Source of the DNA: an uncultured Muribaculaceae bacterium
GTDB taxonomy: Bacteria > Bacteroidota > Bacteroidia > Bacteroidales > Muribaculaceae
Assembly (NCBI GenBank): GCA_910584525.1
Contig: CAJUAT010000039.1
Coordinates: 1-26,776, forward strand
Direction of reading: 5' to 3'
DNA: 26,776 bases
Made by a program: the position numbers and the translations under genes. Positions 1 through 8,172 of this stretch are shown one piece after another. The notes under the pieces were generated by a model. The model did no database searches and was not told where the DNA came from. It saw nothing but the letters and a program-made list of their open reading frames with translations. Position 1 is the stretch's first letter; each line of letters opens with the position of its first letter.

Positions 1-45
1 CTTGATTTTTTATACTGCCGGTGTAAAAATCTCAAGATTTTTATC

Positions 46-53
46 TAAATTTG
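46..53 (+). promoter_or_regulatory. Putative Bacteroidetes -7 promoter element upstream of the phospho-sugar mutase gene
   Basis: TAAATTTG matches the Bacteroidetes primary sigma factor -7 consensus TAnnTTTG exactly. Transcription would begin a few bases downstream, leaving a leader of about 90 nt before the ATG at 149. No convincing TTTG -33 element is seen 19-21 bp upstream, so the call rests on the -7 box and its position. Confidence 0.5.
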
Positions 54-148
54 TGTTTCCCTTACAGGAACAAATAAACAGGGGTTCACACGGAGAGAGG
101 AGAAAAGGCTCCGTCAGCATACGTGGAGAGCCCGCTATAACCCAAGAT

Positions 149-1900
149 ATGAGTAACGAGACATTATTGAAGCAAGTCACGGAGCGGGCCGAGAGATGGC
201 TGGGTCCGGAATATGACGAAGAGACACGCCGGGAAGTAGAGGCTATGCTTTCGGCCGACGACAAGACTCTGTTGATAGAGTCGTTTTACAAAGACCTGGA
301 GTTCGGTACGGGAGGGCTGCGCGGCATAATGGGCGCGGGCACCAACAGGATGAACCGCTACACGGTAGGTGCGGCCACCCAGGGATTGGCCAATTATCTT
401 AAGGACTGCTTCAAGGAGCTTCCGCAGATTTGCGTGGCCGTAGGTCATGACGTGCGCCACAACAGCCGCAAGTTCGCCGAGCTTACCGCCGATATTTTCT
501 CGGCCAACGGCATCAAGGTATATCTGTTCGACGGTCCGTGCCCCACGCCGGAGGTGTCGTATGCCATACGTAAGTTGGGATGCCAGAGCGGCGTTATGGT
601 CACCGCAAGCCATAACCCCAAGGAGTACAACGGCTACAAGGCTTACTGGAGCGACGGCGCCCAGATGATTGCCCCTCACGATGTCAAGACCATCGAGTAT
701 GTGAATCAGATAAAGTCGAACGACCAGATAAAGTGGAATGCCGACGCATCGCTGATACAGACCATCGGCAAGGATATCGACGACCAGTTCCTGGCCGACA
801 TACACAAGCTGAGCCTCGACCCGGAAGCCGACAAGCGTCATAAGGACATGAAGATTGTCTACACGCCGATACATGGCACGGGCAAACGGCTTATGTACGA
901 TTCGCTGAAGCTCTGGGGCTTCGAGAATGTGATACACGTACCGGCACAGGATATCCAGGATGGCGACTTCCCGACGGTGGCATCGCCGAATCCGGAGAAC
1001 TCCGAGGCTATGGCCATGGCTGTGGAGAAGGCCAAGGAGACTGGGGCGAGCCTTGTGCTGGCATCCGACCCCGACGCCGACCGCGTGGGCCTCGTGGTCC
1101 GCGACAAGCAGGGCAACTACCAGCTCGTCAACGGCAATCAGATATGCATGCTCCTTATATATTACATCATCACCAAGAATGTGGAGAACAAGCTTCTCAC
1201 GGGTAATGAGTATGTGGTGAAGACGATAGTTACCACGGAGACCATCAAGCGTATCGCCGATGCCAACAAGGTACAGTGCTACGACTGCTTCACGGGCTTC
1301 AAATGGATAGCCGACGTGATGCGCAACATGGAGAACGAAGGACGCTATCTTGGTGGCGGCGAGGAGAGCTACGGTTTCCTCGCAGAGACATTCGTGCGTG
1401 ACAAGGATTCGATATCGGCCAACTCGCTGATAGCCGAGTGCGCGGCATGGGCGGCCGACAAGGGTATGAACCTCTACGAGGTGCTCGTGGACATATATGC
1501 TCAATATGGCTTCTCGCGTGAGCGTGGAGTGAGCGTGGTGCGTCCCGGCAAGACCGGCGCCGAGGAGATCGTGGCCATGATGAAGAATTTCCGCGAGAAT
1601 CCTCCCAAGACCCTCGCCGGAAGTCCCGTGACATGCATCAAGGACTACAGCGACCTCAACTGCCGCAACCTCAAGACGGGAGATGTGGAGAAGATGAACT
1701 TCCCCACCACCTCGAATGTGCTGCAGTTCTTCACCGAAGCCGGCGACAAGGTGTCGGTACGCCCCTCGGGCACGGAACCGAAGATAAAGTTCTATGTGGA
1801 GGTGCGCGAGGATATGAAGGATAAGGCCGATTATGAGAAGTACGTGCAGATTGCTGAAAAGCATATCGACAAGGTGCTCGAGGACCTGGGAGTTAAGTAA
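149..1900 (+). CDS. Phospho-sugar mutase (phosphoglucomutase/phosphomannomutase, alpha-D-phosphohexomutase family)
   Basis: A 583-residue cytosolic enzyme expected to interconvert hexose 1-phosphate and hexose 6-phosphate through a phosphoserine intermediate. All four family landmarks are visible in order: the phosphoserine loop TASHNP (Ser154), the magnesium loop DPDADR (Asp307, Asp309, Asp311), the sugar-specificity loop GEESYG (around Glu405-Ser407) and the phosphate-binding loop RPSGTEPK (from Arg538). The frame stays open to the left window edge. The ATG at 149 is preferred because it lies after a promoter-like box and gives the usual N-terminus, with FGTGGLRG close to the start. The length fits the long bacterial PgcA-like branch of about 580 residues. 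The exact substrate (glucose, mannose or ribose phosphate) cannot be decided from sequence. The gene stands alone and is followed by a repeat tract and a hairpin. Confidence 0.95.
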   Translation: MSNETLLKQVTERAERWLGPEYDEETRREVEAMLSADDKTLLIESFYKDLEFGTGGLRGIMGAGTNRMNRYTVGAATQGLANYLKDCFKELPQICVAVGHDVRHNSRKFAELTADIFSANGIKVYLFDGPCPTPEVSYAIRKLGCQSGVMVTASHNPKEYNGYKAYWSDGAQMIAPHDVKTIEYVNQIKSNDQIKWNADASLIQTIGKDIDDQFLADIHKLSLDPEADKRHKDMKIVYTPIHGTGKRLMYDSLKLWGFENVIHVPAQDIQDGDFPTVASPNPENSEAMAMAVEKAKETGASLVLASDPDADRVGLVVRDKQGNYQLVNGNQICMLLIYYIITKNVENKLLTGNEYVVKTIVTTETIKRIADANKVQCYDCFTGFKWIADVMRNMENEGRYLGGGEESYGFLAETFVRDKDSISANSLIAECAAWAADKGMNLYEVLVDIYAQYGFSRERGVSVVRPGKTGAEEIVAMMKNFRENPPKTLAGSPVTCIKDYSDLNCRNLKTGDVEKMNFPTTSNVLQFFTEAGDKVSVRPSGTEPKIKFYVEVREDMKDKADYEKYVQIAEKHIDKVLEDLGVK

Positions 1901-1949
1901 GTCAGAGGTCAGAGGTCATAAGTCATAAGTAATAGACAATAAGTAATAA
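1901..1949 (+). repeat. Imperfect 7-bp tandem repeat (seven units) directly after the mutase stop codon
   Basis: Seven heptamers follow the stop codon without a gap: GTCAGAG, GTCAGAG, GTCATAA, GTCATAA, GTAATAG, ACAATAA, GTAATAA. Because seven is not a multiple of three and most units contain TAA or TAG, the tract places stop codons in all three forward frames. Its function is unknown. Confidence 0.85.
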
Positions 1950-1952
1950 GGG

Positions 1953-1986
1953 ATGCAGGCATCGGACGGAAGTCTGATGCCTGTAT
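1953..1986 (+). terminator. Strong 15-bp hairpin, possible terminator or processing structure
   Basis: The left arm 1953-1967 pairs over its full length with 1972-1986 (two G-U pairs), closing a GGAA tetraloop. The following bases, TAATAAAG, are A/T-rich but contain no T-run, so this is not a textbook intrinsic terminator. It lies between the mutase and flavin reductase genes and ends 15 bp before the latter's ATG. It could therefore instead stabilise the upstream transcript or shape the downstream leader. Confidence 0.55.
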
Positions 1987-2001
1987 TAATAAAGAAAGAA
2001 A

Positions 2002-2583
2002 ATGGGAAAGATATCATGGCGTCCGGGGACGATGGTCTATCCGGTACCGGCGGCGTTGGTAACATGCGGTGCCACTCGGGAGGAATGGAACGTGCTGACA
2101 GTGGCATGGCTGGGTACTATATGTTCGGATCCGGCAATGCTCAGCATTTCGGTGCGCAAGGAGAGGCATTCATTTCCGATCATAATTAGGGAGATGGAGT
2201 TTACGGTCAATCTCACCACTGTGGGGATGGCGAAGGCCGTTGACTGGTGCGGTGTCCGTTCGGGCGCAAAGTATGACAAATGGAAAGAGACGGGACTTAC
2301 GCCGTTGGCCGGCGAGAAAGTCAAGTCGCCCACGGTGGAGGAAAGCCCGTTGAGCATAGAGTGCAGGGTCAAGGAGACGATGGATCTGGGAAGCCATACG
2401 ATGTTCATTGCGGAGGTTGTGAATGTCAGGGCCGATGACAGGTTTATGGATGCCTCGACGGGGCGTTTCGAGCTTGAGAAAGCCAATCTGCTGGCCTATA
2501 GCCACGGGTATTACCACTCGTTAGGACCGGTGATTGGCAAATTCGGTTTCTCTGTCCAGGGCGAAGGCAAATCACGGAAATAA
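2002..2583 (+). CDS. Flavin reductase family protein (FMN-binding split barrel)
   Basis: A 193-residue protein with the N-terminal pattern of the flavin reductase/DIM6-NTAB split-barrel family: a YPVPAALVTCG strand, then VLTVAWLGTICSDPAMLSISVR, followed by an RHSF element and EFTVNL. These segments normally form the FMN pocket. Family members bind FMN as dimers, and some reduce free flavin with NAD(P)H for partner oxygenases. No oxygenase partner is encoded nearby, so the physiological substrate is unknown. The ATG at 2002 follows an A-rich stretch (AAAGAAAGAAA) and gives the normal family start. There is no signal peptide, so it should be cytosolic. It lies between a hairpin and the next gene's promoter and may be monocistronic. 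Confidence 0.85.
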   Translation: MGKISWRPGTMVYPVPAALVTCGATREEWNVLTVAWLGTICSDPAMLSISVRKERHSFPIIIREMEFTVNLTTVGMAKAVDWCGVRSGAKYDKWKETGLTPLAGEKVKSPTVEESPLSIECRVKETMDLGSHTMFIAEVVNVRADDRFMDASTGRFELEKANLLAYSHGYYHSLGPVIGKFGFSVQGEGKSRK

Positions 2584-2636
2584 CCAGCCGAGACCGCTAT
2601 TTGCCGTGTGGATTATGAAAAATGGGAAAAAAGCAG

Positions 2637-2645
2637 TAAATTTGC
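2637..2645 (+). promoter_or_regulatory. Putative -7 promoter element for the yicC-gmk-nadD operon
   Basis: TAAATTTGC is an exact match to the Bacteroidetes TAnnTTTGC -7 box and lies 41 bp before the ATG of the yicC-type gene. A TTTG at 2600-2603 is too far upstream (33 bp) to act as the usual -33 element. The call therefore relies on the -7 box and the position in a 102-bp gap. Confidence 0.6.
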
Positions 2646-2685
2646 GAGGGGGGAAGACGGTAGAGAAAATACGAAAAGGAAAGCC

Positions 2686-3573
2686 ATGATAATGTCGATG
2701 ACCGGGTATGGCCGGGGCGTGGGCAAAAGCGGAAGGCGGACGCTCACGATAGAGATAAAGTCGCTGAACAGCAAGCAGCTGGACATGCAGACACGTATGC
2801 CGCAGGTGATGCGGGATATGGAAGTGGAGATGCGCACCAGGGTAGGTTCGGAGCTTGCCCGCGGCAAGGTGGAGCTGACAGTTACCGAGGAGCTTGCCAG
2901 CGGCGAGACAGCCGTGAGCATAGATGCCGGGGCTGTGAGTGTTTACAAGGCTCAGATAGAGGCGCTGGGAGAAGAGTGCGGCCTGCCGCAGCCTGCCGAC
3001 TGGTACTCCGTGCTGCTGCGGCTGCCCGATGTGCTGCATGCTCGCCCTCTTGAGTTTGACGACAACGACCGAAAGGCTTTGTATGATGCTTTGAATATGG
3101 CCCTCGACGAGATAAAGGGCTTCCGCCTTACCGAAGGGAAAAAACTGTATGCCTTTTTCAAGGCTAAAATCGCTGCCCTTTACGGTCTGCTTGCCGAAGT
3201 GGAGCCCTATGAGGCGGAGAGAGTGCCCAAGATCAAGGCCCGTCTGGAGGAACAGCTCACACGTCTTGACAGTATAGAATACGACAAGGGTCGTCTTGAG
3301 CAGGAACTCGTGTTCTACATAGAGAAGCTTGATGTGACCGAGGAGAAGACCAGGCTCAACGCGCATCTCAACTATTTCCTTGAGACGATGGGTGGAGAAG
3401 ATGGCTACGATCCTCAGGGTTGCGGCAAGAAACTGGGCTTCATAGCGCAGGAGATGGGCCGCGAGATCAATACCCTCGGCTCCAAGTCGAACCATGCCGA
3501 GATGCAGAAGGTCGTGGTGAGAATGAAGGATGAGCTGGAACAAATCAAGGAACAGGTGCTTAATGTGTTATGA
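2686..3573 (+). CDS. YicC/YloC family endoribonuclease
   Basis: A 295-residue protein opening with MIMSMTGYGRG, the hallmark of the YicC N-terminal domain. It ends with the DUF1732-type C-terminal domain, containing GREINTLGSKSNHAEMQKVVVRMK split across residues of about 250-285. Family members in E. coli and Bacillus act as RNA endonucleases in RNA decay, so a cytosolic RNase role is inferred here. The frame extends upstream to an earlier ATG at 2608, but the ATG at 2686 is chosen because it reproduces the conserved N-terminus and lies downstream of the promoter box at 2637. The stop overlaps the gmk start by 4 bp (ATGA), implying translational coupling. Pairing of yicC with gmk is a widely conserved arrangement in bacteria. 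Confidence 0.93.
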   Translation: MIMSMTGYGRGVGKSGRRTLTIEIKSLNSKQLDMQTRMPQVMRDMEVEMRTRVGSELARGKVELTVTEELASGETAVSIDAGAVSVYKAQIEALGEECGLPQPADWYSVLLRLPDVLHARPLEFDDNDRKALYDALNMALDEIKGFRLTEGKKLYAFFKAKIAALYGLLAEVEPYEAERVPKIKARLEEQLTRLDSIEYDKGRLEQELVFYIEKLDVTEEKTRLNAHLNYFLETMGGEDGYDPQGCGKKLGFIAQEMGREINTLGSKSNHAEMQKVVVRMKDELEQIKEQVLNVL

Positions 3574-4148
3574 GCAAAGGTAAGCTTATAGTCCTGTCGG
3601 CACCGTCTGGCACGGGAAAATCGACAATCATCAATGAGTTGATGAAGGATTCCACCTTAGGGCTGTCATTCTCGGTGTCGGCCACGAGCCGACGTCCTCG
3701 TGAGGGCGAGAAGGATGGCGTGAATTATTATTTTCTGACTCAGGAGGAGTTCGAGCGTCGCATAGCTGCCGACGAGTTTGTGGAGTGGGCCGAGGTATAT
3801 GCGGGCACCTATTACGGTACCCTGGCTTCGGAGATAGAGCGTATCACGTCGTCGGGACGCAATGTGATCATGGACATAGACGTGGCCGGGGCTGAAAATG
3901 TCAAGAAGATGTATGGCAGCCGTGCGCTGACCATCTTCATAGAGCCGCCGTCGCTGGAGGTGCTGAAGGAGCGGCTTACAGGTCGCGGCACCGATGATGC
4001 CGACTCGATAGCCCGGCGTCTCGGCAAGGCCGAGTACGAGATGGGATTCGCTTCGGCTTATGACCGCGAGATTGTAAATGATTCGCTCGACAAGGCGGTG
4101 GCCGACGTGGCCGAAGAGATAAGGGAGTTCACAAGGAAGGAAGCGTGA
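3570..4148 (+). CDS. gmk: Guanylate kinase
   Basis: A 192-residue cytosolic kinase that phosphorylates GMP (and dGMP) to the diphosphate using ATP. The P-loop APSGTGKS occupies residues 11-18, with Ala in place of the first Gly of the usual Walker A. The guanylate kinase signature TSRRPREGEKDGVNYYF is at residues 39-55, and YAGTYYGT follows near residue 80, as in the GMP-binding region. The length is close to the family norm of about 190-210. Its ATG overlaps the yicC stop and its TGA overlaps a GTG start of nadD, so three consecutive genes are joined by overlaps and probably translated in a coupled way. Confidence 0.96.
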   Translation: MSKGKLIVLSAPSGTGKSTIINELMKDSTLGLSFSVSATSRRPREGEKDGVNYYFLTQEEFERRIAADEFVEWAEVYAGTYYGTLASEIERITSSGRNVIMDIDVAGAENVKKMYGSRALTIFIEPPSLEVLKERLTGRGTDDADSIARRLGKAEYEMGFASAYDREIVNDSLDKAVADVAEEIREFTRKEA

Positions 4149-4762
4149 CAGGGGAGAGCGGCATGCCGGCCGGGAAACGCCGGAGGGTTATCGGAGTGTT
4201 CGGGGGAAGTTTCAACCCCGTGCATACGGGACATGCCATGGTCGCCAACATGCTGTCGCAGAGCGGGCTTGTGGATGAGGTGTGGCTGATGCCCGGCCGT
4301 ATAAATCCGCTGAAGACCGACGGACCCCGGCCTGCCGATCCGGCGTTGCGCCTCGACATGTGCCGGATAGTGGCCGAGGATTGCCATGCCGTGAGTGTGT
4401 CGGATGTTGAGATGCAGCTGCCGGAGCCGTCGTATACGTATGAGACTTTATGCGAGTTACGCCGGCGTTGGCCCGACAAGGATTTCAGAATAATCATAGG
4501 TTCCGACAACTGGCAGGCTTTTGGCCGCTGGCGTAATCCGGAGAAGATAATCAGGGAGTTCGGTGTGATAGTCTATCCGCGGCCCGGGTTCGAAATAGGG
4601 GAGGCGTTGCCCGACAATGTGACGCTTGCCGACAGCGTGCCGCAGATGGAGATTTCATCCACATATCTGCGGAGGGCAATAGCCGAGGGCCTTAATGTCA
4701 ACTTTTTGCTCCCGGCAAAAGTTATCGGTTATATAGAGAAACATCATCTTTATAAGGATTGA
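4145..4762 (+). CDS. nadD: Nicotinate-nucleotide adenylyltransferase
   Basis: Catalyses adenylation of nicotinate mononucleotide to deamido-NAD in NAD biosynthesis. The nucleotidyltransferase motif GSFNPVHTGH (residues 21-30, with the HxGH His pair) and the second motif ISSTYLR (about residues 170-176) are intact, and the NadD-type segment IIIGSDNWQAF lies between them. Two starts are possible: GTG at 4145, which overlaps the gmk stop by 4 bp, and ATG at 4163, preceded by AGGGGAGAG. I give the GTG start because it keeps the coupling pattern seen at yicC/gmk. The ATG would remove six residues and leave every motif intact. The gene ends 4 bp before a DUF5063 gene and is evidently in the same operon. 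Confidence 0.94.
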   Translation: MTGESGMPAGKRRRVIGVFGGSFNPVHTGHAMVANMLSQSGLVDEVWLMPGRINPLKTDGPRPADPALRLDMCRIVAEDCHAVSVSDVEMQLPEPSYTYETLCELRRRWPDKDFRIIIGSDNWQAFGRWRNPEKIIREFGVIVYPRPGFEIGEALPDNVTLADSVPQMEISSTYLRRAIAEGLNVNFLLPAKVIGYIEKHHLYKD

Positions 4763-4766
4763 GAAC

Positions 4767-5279
4767 ATGACAGAAGATCAGGAGATAACCCGCAAGCTGC
4801 TGAAGACCACGGCCGACAGTGCGCGATATTGCAAGCTGATAGAAGAGGCGCGGCAATACGACAAGGATGAATTTGTAAAGAAGGTCACCGAGTTGCTGCC
4901 GGTGATTTACAGTGATTTTCTCATGCTGGATTCCGAAGAACTCGGGCTTATCGACGAGAGATATTATCCTACCTATGTCGATGAGCAATGGTACGAGACG
5001 GTGCGGCGCAATGTGGAGAATGTGCTTGGTCCCGACGATATCTTTCTGGAGACTTTCGAGGAAGATATGAAATATAGCGACACTCCGATAGCGGCTTCGA
5101 TATCGGAGGGACTGGCGGATATATTCCAGGCCTTGTATAACATGGTTATGACCGTAAAGGAGAGCGAGGGTGAGGATACGGCCGGCGCATATGCGGAATG
5201 CCGGGAGAACTTCGCCGGCTATTGGAGCCAGACGCTGTGCAATGTGCTCAGGGCGCTGAATCATCTGCGGTTCGCCTGA
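4767..5279 (+). CDS. DUF5063 domain-containing protein
   Basis: A 170-residue, acidic and apparently all-helical protein without signal peptide or membrane segment, matching my recollection of DUF5063, a family common in Bacteroidetes. Recognisable features are an N-terminal helix with YCKLIEEA, a central LPVIYSDFLML segment, a YYPTYVDEQWYE stretch and a C-terminal YWSQTLCNVLRALNHLR helix. The function is unknown. It begins 4 bp after nadD and closes the yicC-gmk-nadD operon, so it may be co-expressed with nucleotide or NAD metabolism, but position alone does not establish a role. No catalytic motif is evident. Confidence 0.85.
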   Translation: MTEDQEITRKLLKTTADSARYCKLIEEARQYDKDEFVKKVTELLPVIYSDFLMLDSEELGLIDERYYPTYVDEQWYETVRRNVENVLGPDDIFLETFEEDMKYSDTPIAASISEGLADIFQALYNMVMTVKESEGEDTAGAYAECRENFAGYWSQTLCNVLRALNHLRFA

Positions 5280-5314
5280 CGGCTCACCACAGTGCAGACC
5301 ACATAAGCTACAGC

Positions 5315-5343
5315 AGCCACATAGCCCTGGCGCCCTGGTGGCT
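5315..5343 (+). terminator. Weak hairpin in the gap after the DUF5063 gene
   Basis: AGCCAC (5315-5320) can pair with GTGGCT (5338-5343) around a 17-base loop, followed only by TT and then AACAG. This is a short stem without a real T-run, so termination here is tentative. The rest of the 93-bp gap (5280-5372) shows no clear TAnnTTTG box. The downstream aminopeptidase gene may thus be read through from the operon or use an unrecognised promoter. Confidence 0.25.
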
Positions 5344-5372
5344 TTAACAGAAAAAGAAAAAACCAAGATATT

Positions 5373-6689
5373 ATGAGTACAGATTATGTAATGGGCAATC
5401 TGCTTGACTGGATGGACAAGTCGACATGCAATTTCACGGCTGTGCGCACGATGAGCACGTCGCTCGACGAGCTCGGTTTCCAGCGTCTCGACGAGAATGC
5501 CCGTTGGGATATCCGCGCCGGCGGAAAGTATTATATGACCAAGAACGGGAGTGCTCTTTTCGCATTCATCGTAGGTGAAGGGCCTGTGGGCGACAATGGC
5601 TTCCGCATCGTGTCGGCCCATAGCGACAGTCCCTGCTTCAAAATCAAGCCTAACGCCGAAATCTACGGCGATGGCGGCGTGGTGCGCCTCAATGTGGAGA
5701 AATATGGCGGCGGCATCCTGTACACATGGTTTGACCGTCCGCTGTCGATAGCCGGCCGTGTGGCTGTGCGCGGTACCGACTGGCTGCATCCCCGCGAGTA
5801 TGTGGTGGATATAAAGAGCCCCGTGGCCGTGATTCCACATCTGGCCATTCATTTCAACCGAGGCGTCAATGAAGGTAACCCCATATCCGTACAGAAAGAC
5901 ATGTCGCCGGTACTGGGGTATTACAAGCCTGAGGAGATAGAGGAACAGAAGCATCGTGGGGGACTGGTGAGAATCATGGTGGCCCGCGAGCTGGGTATCG
6001 AGCCTGAGGATATCATAGATTATGAGCTCTGTCTCTATCCTGTGGAGAAGGCGCAGGTGATAGGCGCCGAGGGACAGTATTTTCAGTCTGGGCGCATCGA
6101 TGACCTGTCGATGGCATATGCAGGTTTCCAGGCACTGCTTGACGAGCACAGCGTTCAGACGGGGGCCACGCGTATTCTGGCGGTGTTCGACAACGAGGAG
6201 ACCGGCTCGGGCACAAAGCAGGGAGCGCATTCGCCGGTGATGAGAAACATCCTGGAGCGCATATGCCGGCAGCTGAGCGGGGATCCGGAGGATTTCTACC
6301 GTGCGGTGGCCAACAGCTTCATGATATCTGCCGACGACGCCCACGCATGGCATCCAAACTATGACTCCAAGTACGACCCGACGAACCATCCTGTGATGGG
6401 AGGAGGACCGGCTATCAAGATCAATGCCAACTGCAAGTACATGACCGACAGCCGCGGGGCTGCCGTCTTCGGCGAGCTATGCCGCAAAGCGGGCGTGAAG
6501 TGCCAGTACTTCGTGAACCATTCCGATGTGGCCGGCGGCAGCACCCTCGGCAACATCGCCACCGTACAGCTCGACATAGAGGGCGTAGATGTGGGGAATC
6601 CCATCTGGGCCATGCATTCCGCCGCCGAGACGGCAGCCGTCGACGACCAGCTCTCTATGGTGCTCGCTCTCCGGGAATTCTTCCGCTGA
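5373..6689 (+). CDS. M18 family aminopeptidase
   Basis: A 438-residue cytosolic zinc aminopeptidase of the M18 (aspartyl aminopeptidase-like) family, which removes N-terminal residues, often acidic ones, from peptides. Expected metal and catalytic motifs are present: SAHSDSP with His83, GRIDDLS with Asp243, DNEETGS with Glu275-Glu276, and NHSDVAGGSTLGN with His383. The length is typical for the family (about 430-480). The ATG at 5373 gives the normal start and is preceded by an A-rich stretch. It lies between the DUF5063 gene and trigger factor. Tandem placement before the trigger factor/ClpXP block suggests a role in peptide turnover, though this is only contextual. The substrate preference cannot be read from sequence. 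Confidence 0.94.
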   Translation: MSTDYVMGNLLDWMDKSTCNFTAVRTMSTSLDELGFQRLDENARWDIRAGGKYYMTKNGSALFAFIVGEGPVGDNGFRIVSAHSDSPCFKIKPNAEIYGDGGVVRLNVEKYGGGILYTWFDRPLSIAGRVAVRGTDWLHPREYVVDIKSPVAVIPHLAIHFNRGVNEGNPISVQKDMSPVLGYYKPEEIEEQKHRGGLVRIMVARELGIEPEDIIDYELCLYPVEKAQVIGAEGQYFQSGRIDDLSMAYAGFQALLDEHSVQTGATRILAVFDNEETGSGTKQGAHSPVMRNILERICRQLSGDPEDFYRAVANSFMISADDAHAWHPNYDSKYDPTNHPVMGGGPAIKINANCKYMTDSRGAAVFGELCRKAGVKCQYFVNHSDVAGGSTLGNIATVQLDIEGVDVGNPIWAMHSAAETAAVDDQLSMVLALREFFR

Positions 6690-6733
6690 TATAAGGAATG
6701 TTAACGGATAAACAGAGTTTCGGATTTTTTTGT

Positions 6734-6742
6734 TAATTTTGC
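6734..6742 (+). promoter_or_regulatory. Putative -7 promoter element for trigger factor
   Basis: TAATTTTGC matches TAnnTTTGC exactly and lies in the 115-bp gap between the aminopeptidase and trigger factor genes, giving a predicted leader of about 55-60 nt. No good TTTG -33 element was found at 19-21 bp spacing. Confidence 0.55.
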
Positions 6743-6804
6743 AAACGGATAGGGGAACGTATGCCCTGCCCGAGACAGATTACAGGAAAACAAAGACTAT
6801 AAAA

Positions 6805-8172
6805 ATGAAGATAGAATTCGAGAAGCTCGACGAAGTCAACGGTGTGATTACCGTAGAGGTCGACGAGAAGGATTATGCGGAAGATGTAAAGAAAGAGCTC
6901 AAGAAGGTAAGCAAGACCCACAGCGAGCCGGGCTTCCGCGCCGGCAAGGTGCCTTTCGGCATCATCGAGAAGAAATACGGCAAAGCCGTGAAATATGATG
7001 TGGTGAGCAAAGCCGTCGGCAACGAGCTATACAAATATATAGCCGACAACAAGCTGCCGGTGCTTGGCCAGCCGCTTCCCGGCAAGGAGAACGACCTCAA
7101 TCCCGAGGAAACCAGCTATAAGCTGACCTTCAAGGTAGGACTGGCTCCCGAACTCGGCATAAAGGCCGACAAGGAGATGCATCTGCCTTACTACCATATA
7201 GAGATCACCGACGAGATGATCGACAAGCAGGATGACCACATGCGTACACGCTTCGGCAAGCAGGTGCCCGGCGACGAGGTGGATGCCACGGCTCTCGTCA
7301 AGGGAGAAATCTCTGAGCTTGACGCCGACGGCAAAGTTAAGGAGGACGGCGTGAAGGTGGAGAATGGTATTGTGGCTCCGCAGTACTTCAAGGATGAGGA
7401 GCAGACAAAGCTCTTTATAGGCAAGCACGTGGGCGACAAGGTGGTGTTCAACCCCTGGAAGACCTGCAACGGCAATGCCACGGAGATGTCGTCAATGCTC
7501 AATGTCGACAAGAAGGATGTCGACAGCTATAAGGGCGACTTCGAGTTCGATATCAAGGAGATCATCGTGCTGAAGAAAGCCGAGCAGGGCGAGGAGTATT
7601 ATAAGGAGGCCTTCGGCGAGAACGGCAATGTGACCGACGAGAAGAGCTACCGCGAGGCGTTGAAGAACATGCTGGCCAATGCCATGGCTCCCGAGACCAA
7701 CTATCGGTTCACCATCGACGCACGCGAGATTATCGGCGGCAAGGTGAAGGATACGCAGCTCCCCGACGAGGTGCTGAAGGAATACCTCGTGATGAACAAC
7801 GACGACATAGACGCCGACAACGTTGACGAGATATACAACGGCATGAAGAAGAGCCTGCTGTGGGATCTTGCCAAGGAGACCCTTGCCAAGCAGCTTGGCG
7901 TGGAGGTTACCGATGAGGATTACAAGCAGACAGCCCGAACGCTTGCCCGTCAGCAGTTCGCGCAGTATGGCATGGCCAACGTGCCTGATGATGCCGTGGA
8001 GCGCTTCGCCGACGATATCCTGAAGGACAAGAAGAGCATCGACCAGATCAAGGCACGCACTGCCGACATGAAGTTCTTCAACGCCCTGATGCAGGCCGTG
8101 ACCCTCGACGAGAAGACCGTTTCGGCCGAGGAGTTCAACGCCCTTTTCAAGGATGAAGAGGTTGCCGAGTAA
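6805..8172 (+). CDS. tig: Trigger factor (ribosome-associated chaperone)
   Basis: A 455-residue protein that should bind the ribosome near the exit tunnel and shield nascent chains. The ribosome-docking signature GFRAGKVP is at residues 43-50, the same position as in E. coli trigger factor. The middle region (about 150-250) aligns only loosely with the FKBP-like isomerase domain: the segment holding MIPGFE in E. coli is replaced by unrelated sequence, so isomerase activity is doubtful. The C-terminal part is helical and charged, as in the chaperone arms. The start at 6805 (MKIEFEKLDE) is chosen because the in-frame extension upstream crosses the promoter box. Together with clpP and clpX it forms the widely conserved tig-clpP-clpX order. 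Confidence 0.93.
   Translation: MKIEFEKLDEVNGVITVEVDEKDYAEDVKKELKKVSKTHSEPGFRAGKVPFGIIEKKYGKAVKYDVVSKAVGNELYKYIADNKLPVLGQPLPGKENDLNPEETSYKLTFKVGLAPELGIKADKEMHLPYYHIEITDEMIDKQDDHMRTRFGKQVPGDEVDATALVKGEISELDADGKVKEDGVKVENGIVAPQYFKDEEQTKLFIGKHVGDKVVFNPWKTCNGNATEMSSMLNVDKKDVDSYKGDFEFDIKEIIVLKKAEQGEEYYKEAFGENGNVTDEKSYREALKNMLANAMAPETNYRFTIDAREIIGGKVKDTQLPDEVLKEYLVMNNDDIDADNVDEIYNGMKKSLLWDLAKETLAKQLGVEVTDEDYKQTARTLARQQFAQYGMANVPDDAVERFADDILKDKKSIDQIKARTADMKFFNALMQAVTLDEKTVSAEEFNALFKDEEVAE

Noticed and set aside
2..148. N-terminal extension of the phospho-sugar mutase to the window edge
   Set aside because: The extra 49 residues have no family counterpart and the stretch contains a promoter-like box, so the ATG at 149 is the likely start.
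164..1864. 566-codon antisense frame over the phospho-sugar mutase gene
   Set aside because: Same codon-bias effect; the sense strand carries every catalytic motif of the mutase.
1953..2189. Small 78-codon frame overlapping the start of the flavin reductase gene
   Set aside because: It begins in the hairpin, lies in another frame of a supported gene, and its Gly/Met-rich translation resembles no family.
4722..6389. 555-codon antisense frame over the DUF5063 and M18 genes
   Set aside because: It runs across two real genes and the gap between them and shows no recognisable domain.
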